This document shows positions 44,754-53,711 of a stretch of 64,000 nt of DNA, one piece after another (position 1 is the first letter of the stretch; each line of letters starts with the position of its first letter). The notes under the pieces were generated by a model. That model was not told where the DNA came from. It did no database searches and saw only the letters and a program-made list of their open reading frames with translations. Made by a program: the position numbers and the translations under genes. Source of the stretch: Streptomyces paradoxus (GTDB lineage Bacteria > Actinomycetota > Actinomycetes > Streptomycetales > Streptomycetaceae); NCBI RefSeq assembly GCF_014202475.1, contig NZ_JACHGV010000002.1:643102-707101 (forward strand), written 5' to 3'.

Positions 44754-46163
44754 TCACTCCCCCGCCGTCGCCTCCCTGCGCCGCAGCACGACCAGCGTCG
44801 TCCCGCCGATCAGGACCAGGCCGATGGCGACGCCCACGATCACGGGGGTGATCTCCGAGCTGCCCGTTTCGGCGAGGTTGGTGTCCGTGGCGGCGCCGCC
44901 CACCGTCGCCGGGCTCGGTTCGCTGAGGGTCTGGGTGGTGGTGCCGGCGGCGCTGCCGCGCGTCTGGCAGTCCAGCATGCCGGTGAAGCGCTTCTCGAAG
45001 CCGCCGGGGCCGTGGATCGTGAAGTCGTAGGCCTGGTCCTCCTGGAGCGGCACCGTCACCGTGCGGGACTCGCCCGCGGCGATGGTGTGCTCCAGACCGG
45101 CCAGTTCGAAGGTGAACGGCTCATCGCCCTGGTTGGACGCGATGATGTCGACGCCGCCCTCGGCGCAGTTCTCCGCCGCCGACAGCGCCGGGATCGGGCC
45201 CTGCTTGGCCCAGGTCGCCCCGGCCGTCGCGGACACCGTCGACTCGCTGGAGCCGGCCAGGATCTGTGTCTGACTGCGGTTCTCGGAGGCGAAGGCCCGG
45301 CCGACCGGCACGGTCGTCGAGGCCTGCACGGTCAGTTCCGCCGTACCGGCTGCCGCGTCCTCGGGCACGTCGAAGAACACCTGCCCGCCGTCGGCCGTGG
45401 TCGTGACGGCCTTGCCCTGCTTGTCGACGACCCGCACCCCGCTGGTCGCGGCGTCCGCGGGCGGGGTGACCGTCGCGCTGCCGGCGTTGGTGCGCACCGT
45501 CACCGGTCCGATCCGCTCTCCCGGCCGGCCGGAGACGGCGGGCGGCTCCAGGGTGAGCGAGGCCCGGGGCTCGGGCAGATTGCGGGCGCTCCTCTCCAGG
45601 TGGTCCGCGAGCTGCTCGGCCTGCGGGTCGAGGGCGTCGACGGCCACGTCGTCCGAGTAGCGCCAGATCGCCACCTGGGTGCCGGCCGCCGCGTCCTGCT
45701 CGGTCAGCGTACCGCGCACGCCCGCCTTCCGCGCCAGCGTCGCGAGGTCGTTGACCTGCGGGTAGGAGTTCTGCAGGATCCAGCGGATCTTGCCGGCGTC
45801 CTTGTTGGTGCCCAGGGACGTGCCGCTCCAGGGCGTCTCGTGGTACTTGGCGTCCCGCTGCGTGGGGTTGTGGAGGTCGACGCAGTACGTCTGCAGCATG
45901 CCGCCGCCGTCGACGGACATCTCGAACAGGCCCGCCGAGATCTCCTGGTCGCCGGTGCCGGCGTGTATCACGGCCGCGCCGTACGTCTTGAGGCCGCCTA
46001 TCGTCGCGGCCGCTCCGCCCTGTCTCTGCGTCGTCTCGTCGGCGGCCGCCCGGCCGGCACCGGCCAGCCCGCCCGCGGCGACGAGCCCGGACACCACCGT
46101 CGCGGTGGCGAGGCGGGCCGCGCCTCGCCTGCGTACGAACAGCTCAGAGAACGAAGCAAACAC
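44754..46163 (-). CDS. Thioester-domain surface protein with LAETG sortase signal
   Basis: The 469-residue exported protein starts at GTG 46163 after GAAGGGG. A long signal peptide (about 1-42) is followed by a thioester domain. Cys94 in LQTYCVDLHN and Gln163 in GTQVAIWRYSDD are the expected partners of an internal Cys-Gln thioester bond, which can react with host or surface amines. Beta-rich domains follow (about 200-420). The C-terminus has the sorting signal NLAETGSSE, a hydrophobic helix (PVIVGVAIGLVLIGG) and an Arg-rich tail, as used by class E sortases of Streptomyces. It is therefore likely a covalently anchored surface adhesin. Confidence 0.88.
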   Translation of the reverse strand: MFASFSELFVRRRGAARLATATVVSGLVAAGGLAGAGRAAADETTQRQGGAAATIGGLKTYGAAVIHAGTGDQEISAGLFEMSVDGGGMLQTYCVDLHNPTQRDAKYHETPWSGTSLGTNKDAGKIRWILQNSYPQVNDLATLARKAGVRGTLTEQDAAAGTQVAIWRYSDDVAVDALDPQAEQLADHLERSARNLPEPRASLTLEPPAVSGRPGERIGPVTVRTNAGSATVTPPADAATSGVRVVDKQGKAVTTTADGGQVFFDVPEDAAAGTAELTVQASTTVPVGRAFASENRSQTQILAGSSESTVSATAGATWAKQGPIPALSAAENCAEGGVDIIASNQGDEPFTFELAGLEHTIAAGESRTVTVPLQEDQAYDFTIHGPGGFEKRFTGMLDCQTRGSAAGTTTQTLSEPSPATVGGAATDTNLAETGSSEITPVIVGVAIGLVLIGGTTLVVLRRREATAGE

Positions 46164-46438
46164 CAAATTCCCCTTCGAGCAGGACCGTTGACGTGGGGGG
46201 ACGGTCCCACCAGCAGATTCAGAGGCCTCACAGGGCACGTGAGACCCGAGAGCCATGTCCGGCATCCTAGGGACGTGGGGGGCCCCGCCCGCCGGTCAGA
46301 CGGTCGGACGAGTGATCCGACTCGGAATCGTTATCGCCAAGATCCCCGGCCAGCAGGGCTTATCGACAAATCCACCCCTTGTCGTTCGGCGTGCACTCGC
46401 CGATAAGCCGCAGTTCGGGCAGGTGGCCACGGTTGACG

Positions 46439-46915
46439 CTACGTCAATACCGCTGGCTCCGCCTGGTCTTGAGCCTGAGCGTCCGCCGACCCCAGGGAAC
46501 CATCCTGTGGTGTCTCCCAGTTGGGCTCCGGTCGTGTCGGCGCAGTCGCCGTCTCCGCCTTGGCAACGCGCCTGAAGGCCGAGGTGCCCCAGGCCAGGTC
46601 ATGTCCGATCGACACGGCGTCGATGTCCGCCGACGTCCAGCTCTGCCCCTCGCGTACGTCGGTCCGCACCTTCAGCCTGCCCTGCACGATCACGGGCTCG
46701 CCGACCGTCAGCGACGCCGCCGTGTTCGTGGCCAGCTGGCGGTTGGCCCACACCGTGAAGAAGTTGGTGTGCCCGTCCGCCCACGTGTTCTTCTCGCGGT
46801 CCCAGTAGCGCGCGGTCACGGCCAGCCGGAACCTCGCCGACGGGCCGGACGCCATCTCCCTGTACACCGGCTGCGTCGCCACCCTGCCGACCGCGCAGAC
46901 CATCGTCTCGTTCAT
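46439..46915 (-). CDS. ssbB: Second single-stranded DNA-binding protein
   Basis: The 158-residue SSB has an OB fold (VCAVGRVATQPVYRE, then FRLAVTARYWDREKNTW and VWANRQLATN). It lacks the acidic DDDIPF tip of housekeeping SSB and ends in AEPAVLT. Streptomyces have a short second SSB, SsbB, with exactly this property and a role in chromosome segregation during sporulation. ATG 46915 follows GGGAGGG. It lies next to the dynamin pair, which also acts at sporulation. Confidence 0.88.
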   Translation of the reverse strand: MNETMVCAVGRVATQPVYREMASGPSARFRLAVTARYWDREKNTWADGHTNFFTVWANRQLATNTAASLTVGEPVIVQGRLKVRTDVREGQSWTSADIDAVSIGHDLAWGTSAFRRVAKAETATAPTRPEPNWETPQDGSLGSADAQAQDQAEPAVLT

Positions 46916-47221
46916 CGCGAACCCTCCCTCACCCGGAGTGCGGCAACGCACCGGGCCGACACGCGTACGGGCCCGTCCCGTACGGCTGTGTCTGCCAGAC
47001 TGCCGCCGCCGGGCCGGGCCCGCTGAGAGCTGTGGATCGCCGTCCGCCTGTGGACAACGCCGTCACCCACACGGGTGGCGGCGAGTTGGGCGGGGTGAGG
47101 TCGAGCGGGTGCCGGACAGGGCCGGGGGCGGCGCCGGGCAGAGCGGGCAGAGCCGGAGCGGCGCCGGAGCGGCGCCGAAGCGCGGCCCTCGACACCTGCG
47201 GCCCGTCACAGCCGCTCCACC

Positions 47222-47311
47222 CGAAGTCGCCATCCCGCCCTGAAGTCGCCGTCCCGCCCCGAAGTCACCGCCCTGCCCCGCGGTCACCACCCCGCCCCCG
47301 GTGTCACCGCC
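47222..47311. repeat. Imperfect 19-20 bp tandem repeats
   Basis: About four and a half imperfect units of the form GAAGTCRCCRYCCYGCCCC follow each other between ssbB and the 3-prime end of dynB. They sit in a 400-bp gap (46916-47317) with no gene that I can support. Confidence 0.65.
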
Positions 47312-47317
47312 TTGGCG

Positions 47318-49129
47318 TCAGCGCCCCGTCCCCACCACCCTCCCGTACTGCTCCCGGACCTCCTGGTACCGCAGCAGTTCCGCCGCCACCGGATCCAGTA
47401 CCCGGCCCCTGCCGCATCCGGCTGCCGCCTCCCGCAACCGGCGTTCCGCCTCGAGGCCGTAGCGCCGGGCCGGGCCGCGGGCCGCCATCCGGCAGCTCCA
47501 CTCGATGAGCGGTCCGCCGACGATGCCGATCACCATCAGCAGCACCGGCACCCCCAGGTTCGGCGCCATGAACCCGATGATCTGGCCCAGCAGCCACAGC
47601 CCGCCCAGGAACTGCAGGATCGTCATGGACGCCTGGGTGAGGACGGCCACCGGCCACCACCCCGGGCGCGGCGGCCGCCCCGTGGGCACACCCGCGCGCA
47701 CGGTCAGCTCGTCCAGCGCCTCGGGCAGCCCCTGCGAGCCGCGGACGGCCGCCTCGCGCACCGCCTGCGCCCACGGCGTCGGCAGCCCGGCCGACGCCCG
47801 GTCGGCCACGGTCCGTACCGCCTGCTCGACCCGCTGACGTGCGGTCGCCTCCTCGTCGGCCTGCGTGCGCGAGGGGAGCCGGCCCGTGGTGGGCTCGCCG
47901 CGGTCCTGGTACCACCGCCACAGCCGCAACCAGGGCGTACCGCACGCTCGGTTGGCGTTGCGCAGCCACGCGCGCTCGGCCGCTTCGCCCACCGCCGTGG
48001 CGCCCACCGCGTCCGCGAGCCGGTCGGAGAACTCCTCCCGGGCCTGTTCGCTGAGCCCGGTCCGCCGCTGGGTGGCGTAGACGGGCCACAGCCGCGCCGC
48101 GGCGATGTCCACGTCCGCCGAGATACGGCGGTTCGGCGCCCCGCGCTCCGAGACGAACTGGCCCAGCGCCTCGCGCAGCTCCCCGACACCGTCCCCGGTG
48201 AGCGCGGACAGCGCGAGGACGGTCGTGCCCGGTTCGCCGTACTCCCCGAGGGCGATGCCGTCCTCGTCGAGGAGCCGCCGCAGATCGTCGAGGACCTGTT
48301 CGGCGGCTTCTCCGGGCAGCCGGTCGATCTGGTTGAGGACGACGAACATGACCTCGGCGTGGGCTGCCATCGGCCGCAGATAGCGCTCATGGAGGACGGC
48401 GTCTGCGTACTTCTCCGGGTCGACGACCCAGATGACCGCGTCGACGAGCCCGAGGATGCGGTCCACGTGCCGGCGGTGCTGTACGGCCGCGGAGTCGTGG
48501 TCGGGCAGGTCGACCAGGACGAGTCCGCGCAGCGGCGACTCGCCGTCCCCGGCCGCCAGCGGACGGCGGCGCAGCCGGGGCGGGATCCCGAGCCGTTCGA
48601 TGAGGCCGGCGGCCCCGTCGCTCCAACTGCACGCGATGGGCGCGGCGGTGGTGGGACGGCGTACGCCCGTCTCCGAGATGGTCACGCCGGCGAGCGCGTT
48701 GAACAGCTGCGACTTGCCGCTGCCGGTGGCGCCCGCGATGGCGACGACGGTGTGCTGCCCGGAGAGCCTGCGCCGCGCGGCCGCCTCGTCGAGTACCCGG
48801 CCGGCCCCCGCGAGGGTCCGGCTGTCGAGCCGGGTGCGGGAGAGCCCCACGAGTTCGCGCAGGGCCTCGAGCCGCGAGCGCAGGGACTCCTCGTGCGCCA
48901 GTGGGGTCACCGTCGGCGAGGCGGCGGAGCGGTTGTCCGTCATGGGGAACCTGTCTCCTTCGGCTGTCTCGGCGACCCGGCGCGCGATGAGTCCGTCGTC
49001 CCAGGTCTCGGTGGAGTCGGTACGCGTCGCGCGCTCGCCGCCCGGGGCGCTCCGGTCGCCGCCGCCCTTGTGGGCGTCGTCGTCCGGCTGATCGGCGTGC
49101 TCGGTGTGGTCCTGGTCGGTGACGGTCAC
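47318..49129 (-). CDS. dynB: Dynamin-like GTPase, membrane-bound partner
   Basis: The 603-residue GTPase has a P-loop GATGSGKSQ (about 132-140), switch-type Thr in RRPTTAAP, VLVDLPDHDS as the G3 region and VLNQIDR as G4. A helical region follows, then two C-terminal transmembrane helices (about 487-510 and 518-540). GTG 49129 lies two bases after the end of the upstream GTPase gene, with a good AAAAGGAG site inside that gene. Streptomyces dynamins DynA and DynB stabilise FtsZ rings during sporulation septation; DynB is the one with membrane helices. Adjacent ssbB agrees with that locus. Confidence 0.82.
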   Translation of the reverse strand: MTVTDQDHTEHADQPDDDAHKGGGDRSAPGGERATRTDSTETWDDGLIARRVAETAEGDRFPMTDNRSAASPTVTPLAHEESLRSRLEALRELVGLSRTRLDSRTLAGAGRVLDEAAARRRLSGQHTVVAIAGATGSGKSQLFNALAGVTISETGVRRPTTAAPIACSWSDGAAGLIERLGIPPRLRRRPLAAGDGESPLRGLVLVDLPDHDSAAVQHRRHVDRILGLVDAVIWVVDPEKYADAVLHERYLRPMAAHAEVMFVVLNQIDRLPGEAAEQVLDDLRRLLDEDGIALGEYGEPGTTVLALSALTGDGVGELREALGQFVSERGAPNRRISADVDIAAARLWPVYATQRRTGLSEQAREEFSDRLADAVGATAVGEAAERAWLRNANRACGTPWLRLWRWYQDRGEPTTGRLPSRTQADEEATARQRVEQAVRTVADRASAGLPTPWAQAVREAAVRGSQGLPEALDELTVRAGVPTGRPPRPGWWPVAVLTQASMTILQFLGGLWLLGQIIGFMAPNLGVPVLLMVIGIVGGPLIEWSCRMAARGPARRYGLEAERRLREAAAGCGRGRVLDPVAAELLRYQEVREQYGRVVGTGR

Positions 49130-49132
49130 CGG

Positions 49133-50740
49133 TCACCTCTCCTTTTGCAGTACGGACAGCGCGGCGATGAGCTCGGCCTGGGGCTCGGGGTGGACGTCGA
49201 GCGCGTCGAGCGGGGCGAGCCGGCGCTCACGTTCGGCGTGCACGACCCGGTCCACGTGCTCGGTGAGCAGCCGCCCGGCCCGGTCGCGCAGTCGCAGTGC
49301 GCCATGGGCGCCGATCCGCTCGGCGAGGCCCTCACCGGCCATCCGGCCCCGGCGGCCGCCCAGCAGGGAGGTGGCGACCAGGGCGGCGACCAGTTCAGGG
49401 TCGGGTGCGAGGTTGCGGTCGAGCTCGCGCACCTCCTCCTCGGCCTGCTCCTCGAGCTCGCGCCGCCATCGCCGTACGGCGAGCCCGATGCGGTGCTCGG
49501 CGTTGTCCGCGCCGGAATCACGTGCGGCGAGTTCCGGGGCGCTGGAGGCCGGTTCGCGCCGCCAGGCGTTGTCGACGCGCTCGTCGGCGGCGGTGACGGC
49601 GCACAGGAGCAGCGTGCTGAGGCTCTCCACAAGCGCGTCGAGGAGTTCGGCGGCGGTGCAGTCCAGGGGGAAGGCGCGCCATCGCTTGAGCGCGTCCCCG
49701 GCGAGGACCGCCCCGTTCTGCAACCGGCCCCGCACACGCGTGTGCTCGCTGTCGTACGCGCCTTCCACGGCGGAGGTGAGCCGCAGTGCGGCGGCGTACT
49801 GCGCGGCGGCGGCCCCGGCCAGCTCCGGCATCCGGGACTTGAGGGAGTCGAGGAGGCCGTACGCCGTACGGGCGAGGACGTGCTGCCGGGCCGCGGGGTC
49901 CTGGGCCTGGTGCACCAGCCAGGTGCGCAGCTGGGCGACGGCGGACGCCGGCAGGAGCCCGCCGCCCCAGGCGGACTCGGGCAGTTCGGGCACGGTGAAG
50001 CGCGGCACCTCGCCGAGCCCGGCCTTGGTGAGCAGGGCCCCGTATTGCCGCGACACCTCGTTCACCACCTGGTGAGGCACCCGGTCCAGCACGGTCACGA
50101 GGGTGACGTCGTACTCCTTGGCGGTGCGCAGCATGTGCCAGGGGACGGCGTCGGCGTAGCGGGCGGCCGTGGTGACCATGACCCAGATGTCGGCGGCGCA
50201 GATGAGTTCGGCGGCCAGGACCCGGTTGTCGGAGACCAGGGAGTCGATGTCCGGCGCGTCGAGGAGGGCGAGGCCGGGCGGGAGTGTCTCGGCGGTCTCG
50301 ACGCGCAGCACGCGCGCGGGGTTCTCGCCGGGGAGCAGCAGGTCGTCGGTGGAGTCCTGTTGGGGCACCCACACGCGCGTGAGGTCGGGCAGCACCCGCA
50401 TCCCGCTGAACCAGTGGTGGTCCTCCGGATGGCAGACCAGCACGGGGGTGCGTGTCGTCGGCCGCAGCACGCCCGCCTCGCTGACCCGCCGTCCCACGAG
50501 GGAGTTCACGAGCGTCGATTTCCCGGCTCCGGTCGACCCGCCCACGACGGCCAGAAGAGGCGCTTCGGGGTCTCGCAACCGGGGCACCAAGTAGTCGTCG
50601 AGCTGCGCGAGGAGTTCGTCGCGGTTGGCGCGCGCGCGTGGGGCCCCCGCCAGGGGCAGCGGGAAGCGTGCGGCGGCGACACGGTCGCGCAGGGCGGAGA
50701 GTGCGTCGAGCAGCTGAGGCCGTACGTCCAAGGTCACCAC
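49133..50740 (-). CDS. dynA: Dynamin-like GTPase, soluble partner
   Basis: The 535-residue GTPase has the P-loop [10 protein letters not shown] (about 67-76), RPTTRTP as switch [10 protein letters not shown] as G3 and VTVLDRVP as the G4 region. A long helical region (about 230-535) has no membrane helix. The start is one of two adjacent GTGs (50740 or 50737) without a clear ribosome site. It is the first gene of a two-gene operon with the membrane-bound dynamin, matching the soluble DynA of Streptomyces sporulation septation. Confidence 0.8.
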   Translation of the reverse strand: MVTLDVRPQLLDALSALRDRVAAARFPLPLAGAPRARANRDELLAQLDDYLVPRLRDPEAPLLAVVGGSTGAGKSTLVNSLVGRRVSEAGVLRPTTRTPVLVCHPEDHHWFSGMRVLPDLTRVWVPQQDSTDDLLLPGENPARVLRVETAETLPPGLALLDAPDIDSLVSDNRVLAAELICAADIWVMVTTAARYADAVPWHMLRTAKEYDVTLVTVLDRVPHQVVNEVSRQYGALLTKAGLGEVPRFTVPELPESAWGGGLLPASAVAQLRTWLVHQAQDPAARQHVLARTAYGLLDSLKSRMPELAGAAAAQYAAALRLTSAVEGAYDSEHTRVRGRLQNGAVLAGDALKRWRAFPLDCTAAELLDALVESLSTLLLCAVTAADERVDNAWRREPASSAPELAARDSGADNAEHRIGLAVRRWRRELEEQAEEEVRELDRNLAPDPELVAALVATSLLGGRRGRMAGEGLAERIGAHGALRLRDRAGRLLTEHVDRVVHAERERRLAPLDALDVHPEPQAELIAALSVLQKER

Positions 50741-51061
50741 ATGTGAAGAATGCCCAATTTTAGGGGAATTCTGAAGCATATGAGCATGTCTGCGCGCCGA
50801 CAGAACACAAGGGACGGAAGGGACGACTGGGACACAGGCAGACTCCAGGCATAACGAGTGCACAACACCCGATGCCTCTGACGCCAAAAGCGATGCACGA
50901 TTCGTACCTGCCTGCGATTATCAGGACCGCTTCACTGAACCTCCACATCGAGCCACGGAGGCGAAGCAACAGGGACAAGGTCGCGGGAGCCCTATCCTTG
51001 TCCCCGGCAACGTCACGGATCGGCCCACACCCGGGCACCCAGACAGAGGCCACCACACCCG
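50741..51061. other. Intergenic between dynA and tRNA-Arg
   Basis: About 320 bp with relatively AT-rich patches lie between the divergent dynA gene and the tRNA. It must carry promoters for both. No gene with coding character is seen. Confidence 0.4.
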
Positions 51062-51137
51062 GCCCCCGTAGCTCAGTGGATAGAGCAGGCGCCTTCTAAG
51101 CGCTTGGCCGCAGGTTCGAGTCCTGCCGGGGGCGCCA
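51062..51137 (+). tRNA. tRNA-Arg (anticodon TCT)
   Basis: The 76-nt sequence folds as a full cloverleaf: acceptor stem GCCCCCG/CGGGGGC, D-arm GCTCAGTGGATAGAGC, anticodon loop CTTCTAA with TCT, T-arm with GTTCGAGTC, discriminator G and an encoded CCA (51135-51137). It reads AGA codons, which are rare in Streptomyces. A hairpin terminator follows. Confidence 0.96.
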
Positions 51138-51152
51138 CCTCCTACCAAAAAA

Positions 51153-51180
51153 GCCCCAGAGGGGATCTCCCCTCGAGGGC
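51153..51180 (+). terminator. Terminator after tRNA-Arg
   Basis: Arms GAGGGGA (51159-51165) and TCCCCTC (51168-51174) form the stem, extended by GCCC/GGGC at the base. It starts 15 bp after the tRNA. Confidence 0.85.
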
Positions 51181-51267
51181 GTTTCGCGTCTCTGCTCCAC
51201 CCCGTCGGAGCAACCAGCGCTGGTCCGCCAGACCAGCGGTGCGCAGACCGGTTACCGGGGCATGCCC

Positions 51268-51630
51268 TCAGTAGCGGTGGCCGGGCCAGTGCGGATCCGT
51301 CCAGCGGTCACCGCCGGTGAGTCCGAGCAGGCGTATCCGGTGCTGCAGATCCGCCGGTGCGTCCGACTCGTGGAGCCGCACCGCAGCGTGGCCGAGAAGC
51401 CACGCGACCAGTTCGGCGCGCATCTCCTCCTCGTCATGCTCGTACCAGCAGACTCTCCACGGCAGGCCGCAGCATCCGGATCGGTGAGGCTCTGCTCCCA
51501 CCAGGCGTGCAGGAACTCGCGTACCGGATCGGCGTGGTCGTCGGGCCACTGCTCCCAGCGGCCGCGGGCGAAGCCGCTGCGACCGACCGATTGGTCGGTT
51601 GATGCGAGAGCCTTCCGGCACCAGCGCCAC
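51268..51630 (-). pseudogene. Frameshifted hypothetical gene next to tRNA-Arg
   Basis: Reading leftward, one frame gives credible protein (GFARGRWEQWPDDHADPV, then EFLHAWWEQSLTDPDAAACR) to about 51450. The continuation EHDEEEMRAELVAWLLGHAA, then LQHRIRLLGLTGG, is in another frame to a stop at 51268. A single frameshift near 51440-51450 joins them. No family is recognised. It sits between the tRNA and an operator-like palindrome, so it may once have been regulated with the dehydrogenase or come with a tRNA-associated insertion. Confidence 0.55.
51582..51599. promoter_or_regulatory. TetR-like palindromic operator
   Basis: ACCGACC-GATT-GGTCGGT is a 7-4-7 dyad typical of TetR-family sites. It lies about 120 bp upstream of the 2-hydroxyacid dehydrogenase start and within the upstream part of the decayed gene. 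No tetR gene is next to it. Confidence 0.6.
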
Positions 51631-51719
51631 CGGCGCGATCATGGCCCTCTGGAACCGGATCATGGATCGTCCGTGGGTCGCTCCGGCAAATGACCAACTG
51701 GCCGTGAAAGGGGCACGAC

Positions 51720-52682
51720 GTGCGGCTGCGCTGCGCTGTACTGGACGACTTTCAGAAGGTGGCGGCCGAGGTCGCCGACTGGTCGCTCGTCGCGGACGAC
51801 GTGGAGGTCGTCGCCTTCGACCGGCACATCGAGGGCGAGGACGACCTGGCCGCCGCCCTGGCCGCGTTCGACATCGTGGTGACCCTGCGCGAACGTGTGC
51901 CGTTCCCCGGATCGCTGATCACCCGGCTGCCCCGGCTGAAACTGATCGTCGCCTCCGGCATGCGGAACTCCGTCATCGACTACGCGGCCGCCGAGGCATG
52001 CGGCGTCACGGTGTGCGGCACGGCCAGTTCCTCCACGCCGCCCGTCGAACTGACCTGGGCGCTGTTGCTCGGCCTCGCTCGCGGCATCGTCGAGGAGAGC
52101 GGCTCCCTGCGCTCCGGTGGCCCCTGGCAGAGCACCGTCGGTGCCGATCTGCACGGCCGGCGGCTCGGGTTGCTCGGCCTGGGGAAGATCGGCAGCCGGG
52201 TCGCCCAGGTCGGGCTCGCCTTCGGCATGCACGTGAGCGCCTGGAGTCAGAACCTCACCCGCGGGCGCACCGCCGAGATCGGCGTCGAGCTCGCCCCCTC
52301 CAAGGAGGACCTCCTCGCGAGCAGCGACTTCGTCTCGGTCCACCTCGCGCTGAGCGACCGTACCCGCGGCCTGCTCGGCCCCGCCGAACTCGCCCTCCTG
52401 AAGCCGACCGCGTACTTGGTCAACACCTCACGCGCGGCCATCGTCGACCAAGAGGCCCTCCTCGCCGCCCTGCACGACGGCAGGATCGCCGGCGCCGGCG
52501 TCGACGTCTTCGACATCGAGCCCTTGCCCGCCGACCACCCGATGCGCACGGCCCCTCGCCTCCTCGCCACCCCGCACCTCGGCTACGTCTCCCGGGCCAA
52601 CTACGCGACGTACTACGGCCAGGCGGTCGAGAACATCCAGGCCTTTCTGGCCGGTTCGCCGATACGGCTCCTGCCTCGATGA
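51720..52682 (+). CDS. D-isomer-specific 2-hydroxyacid dehydrogenase
   Basis: The 320-residue NAD(P)H enzyme has the nucleotide-binding LGLLGLGKIGSRVAQVG (about 144-160), a family Arg in NTSRAAIVDQEAL, the Glu in DVFDIEPLP and the catalytic His in ATPHLGYVS. It reduces or oxidises a 2-keto/2-hydroxy acid; the substrate is not apparent. GTG 51720 follows AAAGGGG. An operator-like dyad lies upstream. Confidence 0.92.
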   Translation: MRLRCAVLDDFQKVAAEVADWSLVADDVEVVAFDRHIEGEDDLAAALAAFDIVVTLRERVPFPGSLITRLPRLKLIVASGMRNSVIDYAAAEACGVTVCGTASSSTPPVELTWALLLGLARGIVEESGSLRSGGPWQSTVGADLHGRRLGLLGLGKIGSRVAQVGLAFGMHVSAWSQNLTRGRTAEIGVELAPSKEDLLASSDFVSVHLALSDRTRGLLGPAELALLKPTAYLVNTSRAAIVDQEALLAALHDGRIAGAGVDVFDIEPLPADHPMRTAPRLLATPHLGYVSRANYATYYGQAVENIQAFLAGSPIRLLPR

Positions 52683-52844
52683 GGTGCGCCGCCTGGTGAC
52701 CGCCTGGCCCGGCGGTCACGGCGCCTCCGTCGGCGGCGGCTGCAACCCGCAAGGCCCGGCGGTACGCGCCGACAGGTCTCGCCGTGCCCGTTGGCGCGCC
52801 GCGCGTACGCAGCCGCAGCCGTACCCGTACCCGGCTCGTTCGGA

Positions 52845-53711
52845 CTACGCGTACCGGTAGATGTGGCTCTGGTCCTCCAACTGGGCCGGTGTGACGTCCC
52901 ACGGTGGCATCTTTTGGTTCCGCGCGACGACTCGGCCCCGTTGAGCGTCCCCCCGGGCCAGCGGCTTCGCGGGGAGATAGCGGGCGCCCCGGTGCCGCCG
53001 CTGCCAGCGCAACCAGAGAAGGTCCACAAAGGCGTGGTGCATCCAGAACACGGGGTCGTTGACGGACGCGCCACCCATCATGTGGCCGCCGACCCAACGG
53101 TGGACCCGGTTGTGGGTGCGCCACGAAGCGGGGCCCCGCCCGGGCCCCCACCCTTCGATCTTGTTGCGGAACCCTTTGGTCGACCCGGAGTGCCACGGTG
53201 CCGCGTCGTAGACGGGGTCGTTGAGGGCCCCCTCCAGGTCCTTGGCCACCGGCAGCGCGATCGGATCCCGCGGACGGCCCAGCTCACGCGTGAGGAACTT
53301 CGTGTCGGTGACCCCCACTCTGATCGTCCACTTGCCGTTGCGGTGGGCGAAGGGGCCGGACATCACCTGCCGGTCGGATCGCCGCCCGGTGCCGCCGAGC
53401 AGGTCATCGGTCCACGGTACGGCCGTCCGCGTACGGTTGCGCGTCCAGTCCCAGTACGGCAGGGTCACCGACTCGTCCACGCGGCGCAGCGCGTTCTCCA
53501 GGTCCAGCAGGAACTTGCGGTGCCAGGGCAGGAAGGAAGGCGCCATGTGGGCGGCGCGCAGGCCGCCCTCGCCGTCGGGGGTGTAGTACTCGATGTGCAT
53601 ACGCACGAACTCGTCATACTCTCCGCGCCGTTTGAGCTCCAGCAGCGCGTTGACGAGCCGGCGCCGTTCGGACCGGGTGAGTGTGCTGACGTCCTTACGC
53701 GTGTACACCAC
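52845..53711 (-). CDS. melC2: Tyrosinase (type 3 copper enzyme)
   Basis: The 288-residue enzyme has CuA ligands His39, His55 and His64 (MHIEYYT, AAHMAPS, LPWHRKFL) and CuB ligands in THNRVHRWVGG and WMHHAFVD. It oxidises monophenols and catechols to quinones for melanin. It has no signal peptide and is exported, if at all, together with its caddie MelC1. GTG 53711 follows GGGGGAG and overlaps the upstream melC1 gene by 17 bp. Streptomyces carry two tyrosinase operons (melC and melD); which of them this is cannot be settled here. Confidence 0.93.
   Translation of the reverse strand: MVYTRKDVSTLTRSERRRLVNALLELKRRGEYDEFVRMHIEYYTPDGEGGLRAAHMAPSFLPWHRKFLLDLENALRRVDESVTLPYWDWTRNRTRTAVPWTDDLLGGTGRRSDRQVMSGPFAHRNGKWTIRVGVTDTKFLTRELGRPRDPIALPVAKDLEGALNDPVYDAAPWHSGSTKGFRNKIEGWGPGRGPASWRTHNRVHRWVGGHMMGGASVNDPVFWMHHAFVDLLWLRWQRRHRGARYLPAKPLARGDAQRGRVVARNQKMPPWDVTPAQLEDQSHIYRYA

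Noticed and set aside
47312..50746. A 1144-codon open frame on the plus strand opposite the two dynamin genes
   Set aside because: It is antisense to two well-supported GTPase genes, has no domain, signal or ribosome site, and such long antisense frames are expected in high-GC DNA.
51062..51137. tRNA-Arg as attachment site of the integrative element at 41-42 kb
   Set aside because: No partial tRNA copy was found near the integrase remnant, which lies about 9 kb away; the 45-bp repeats fit better.
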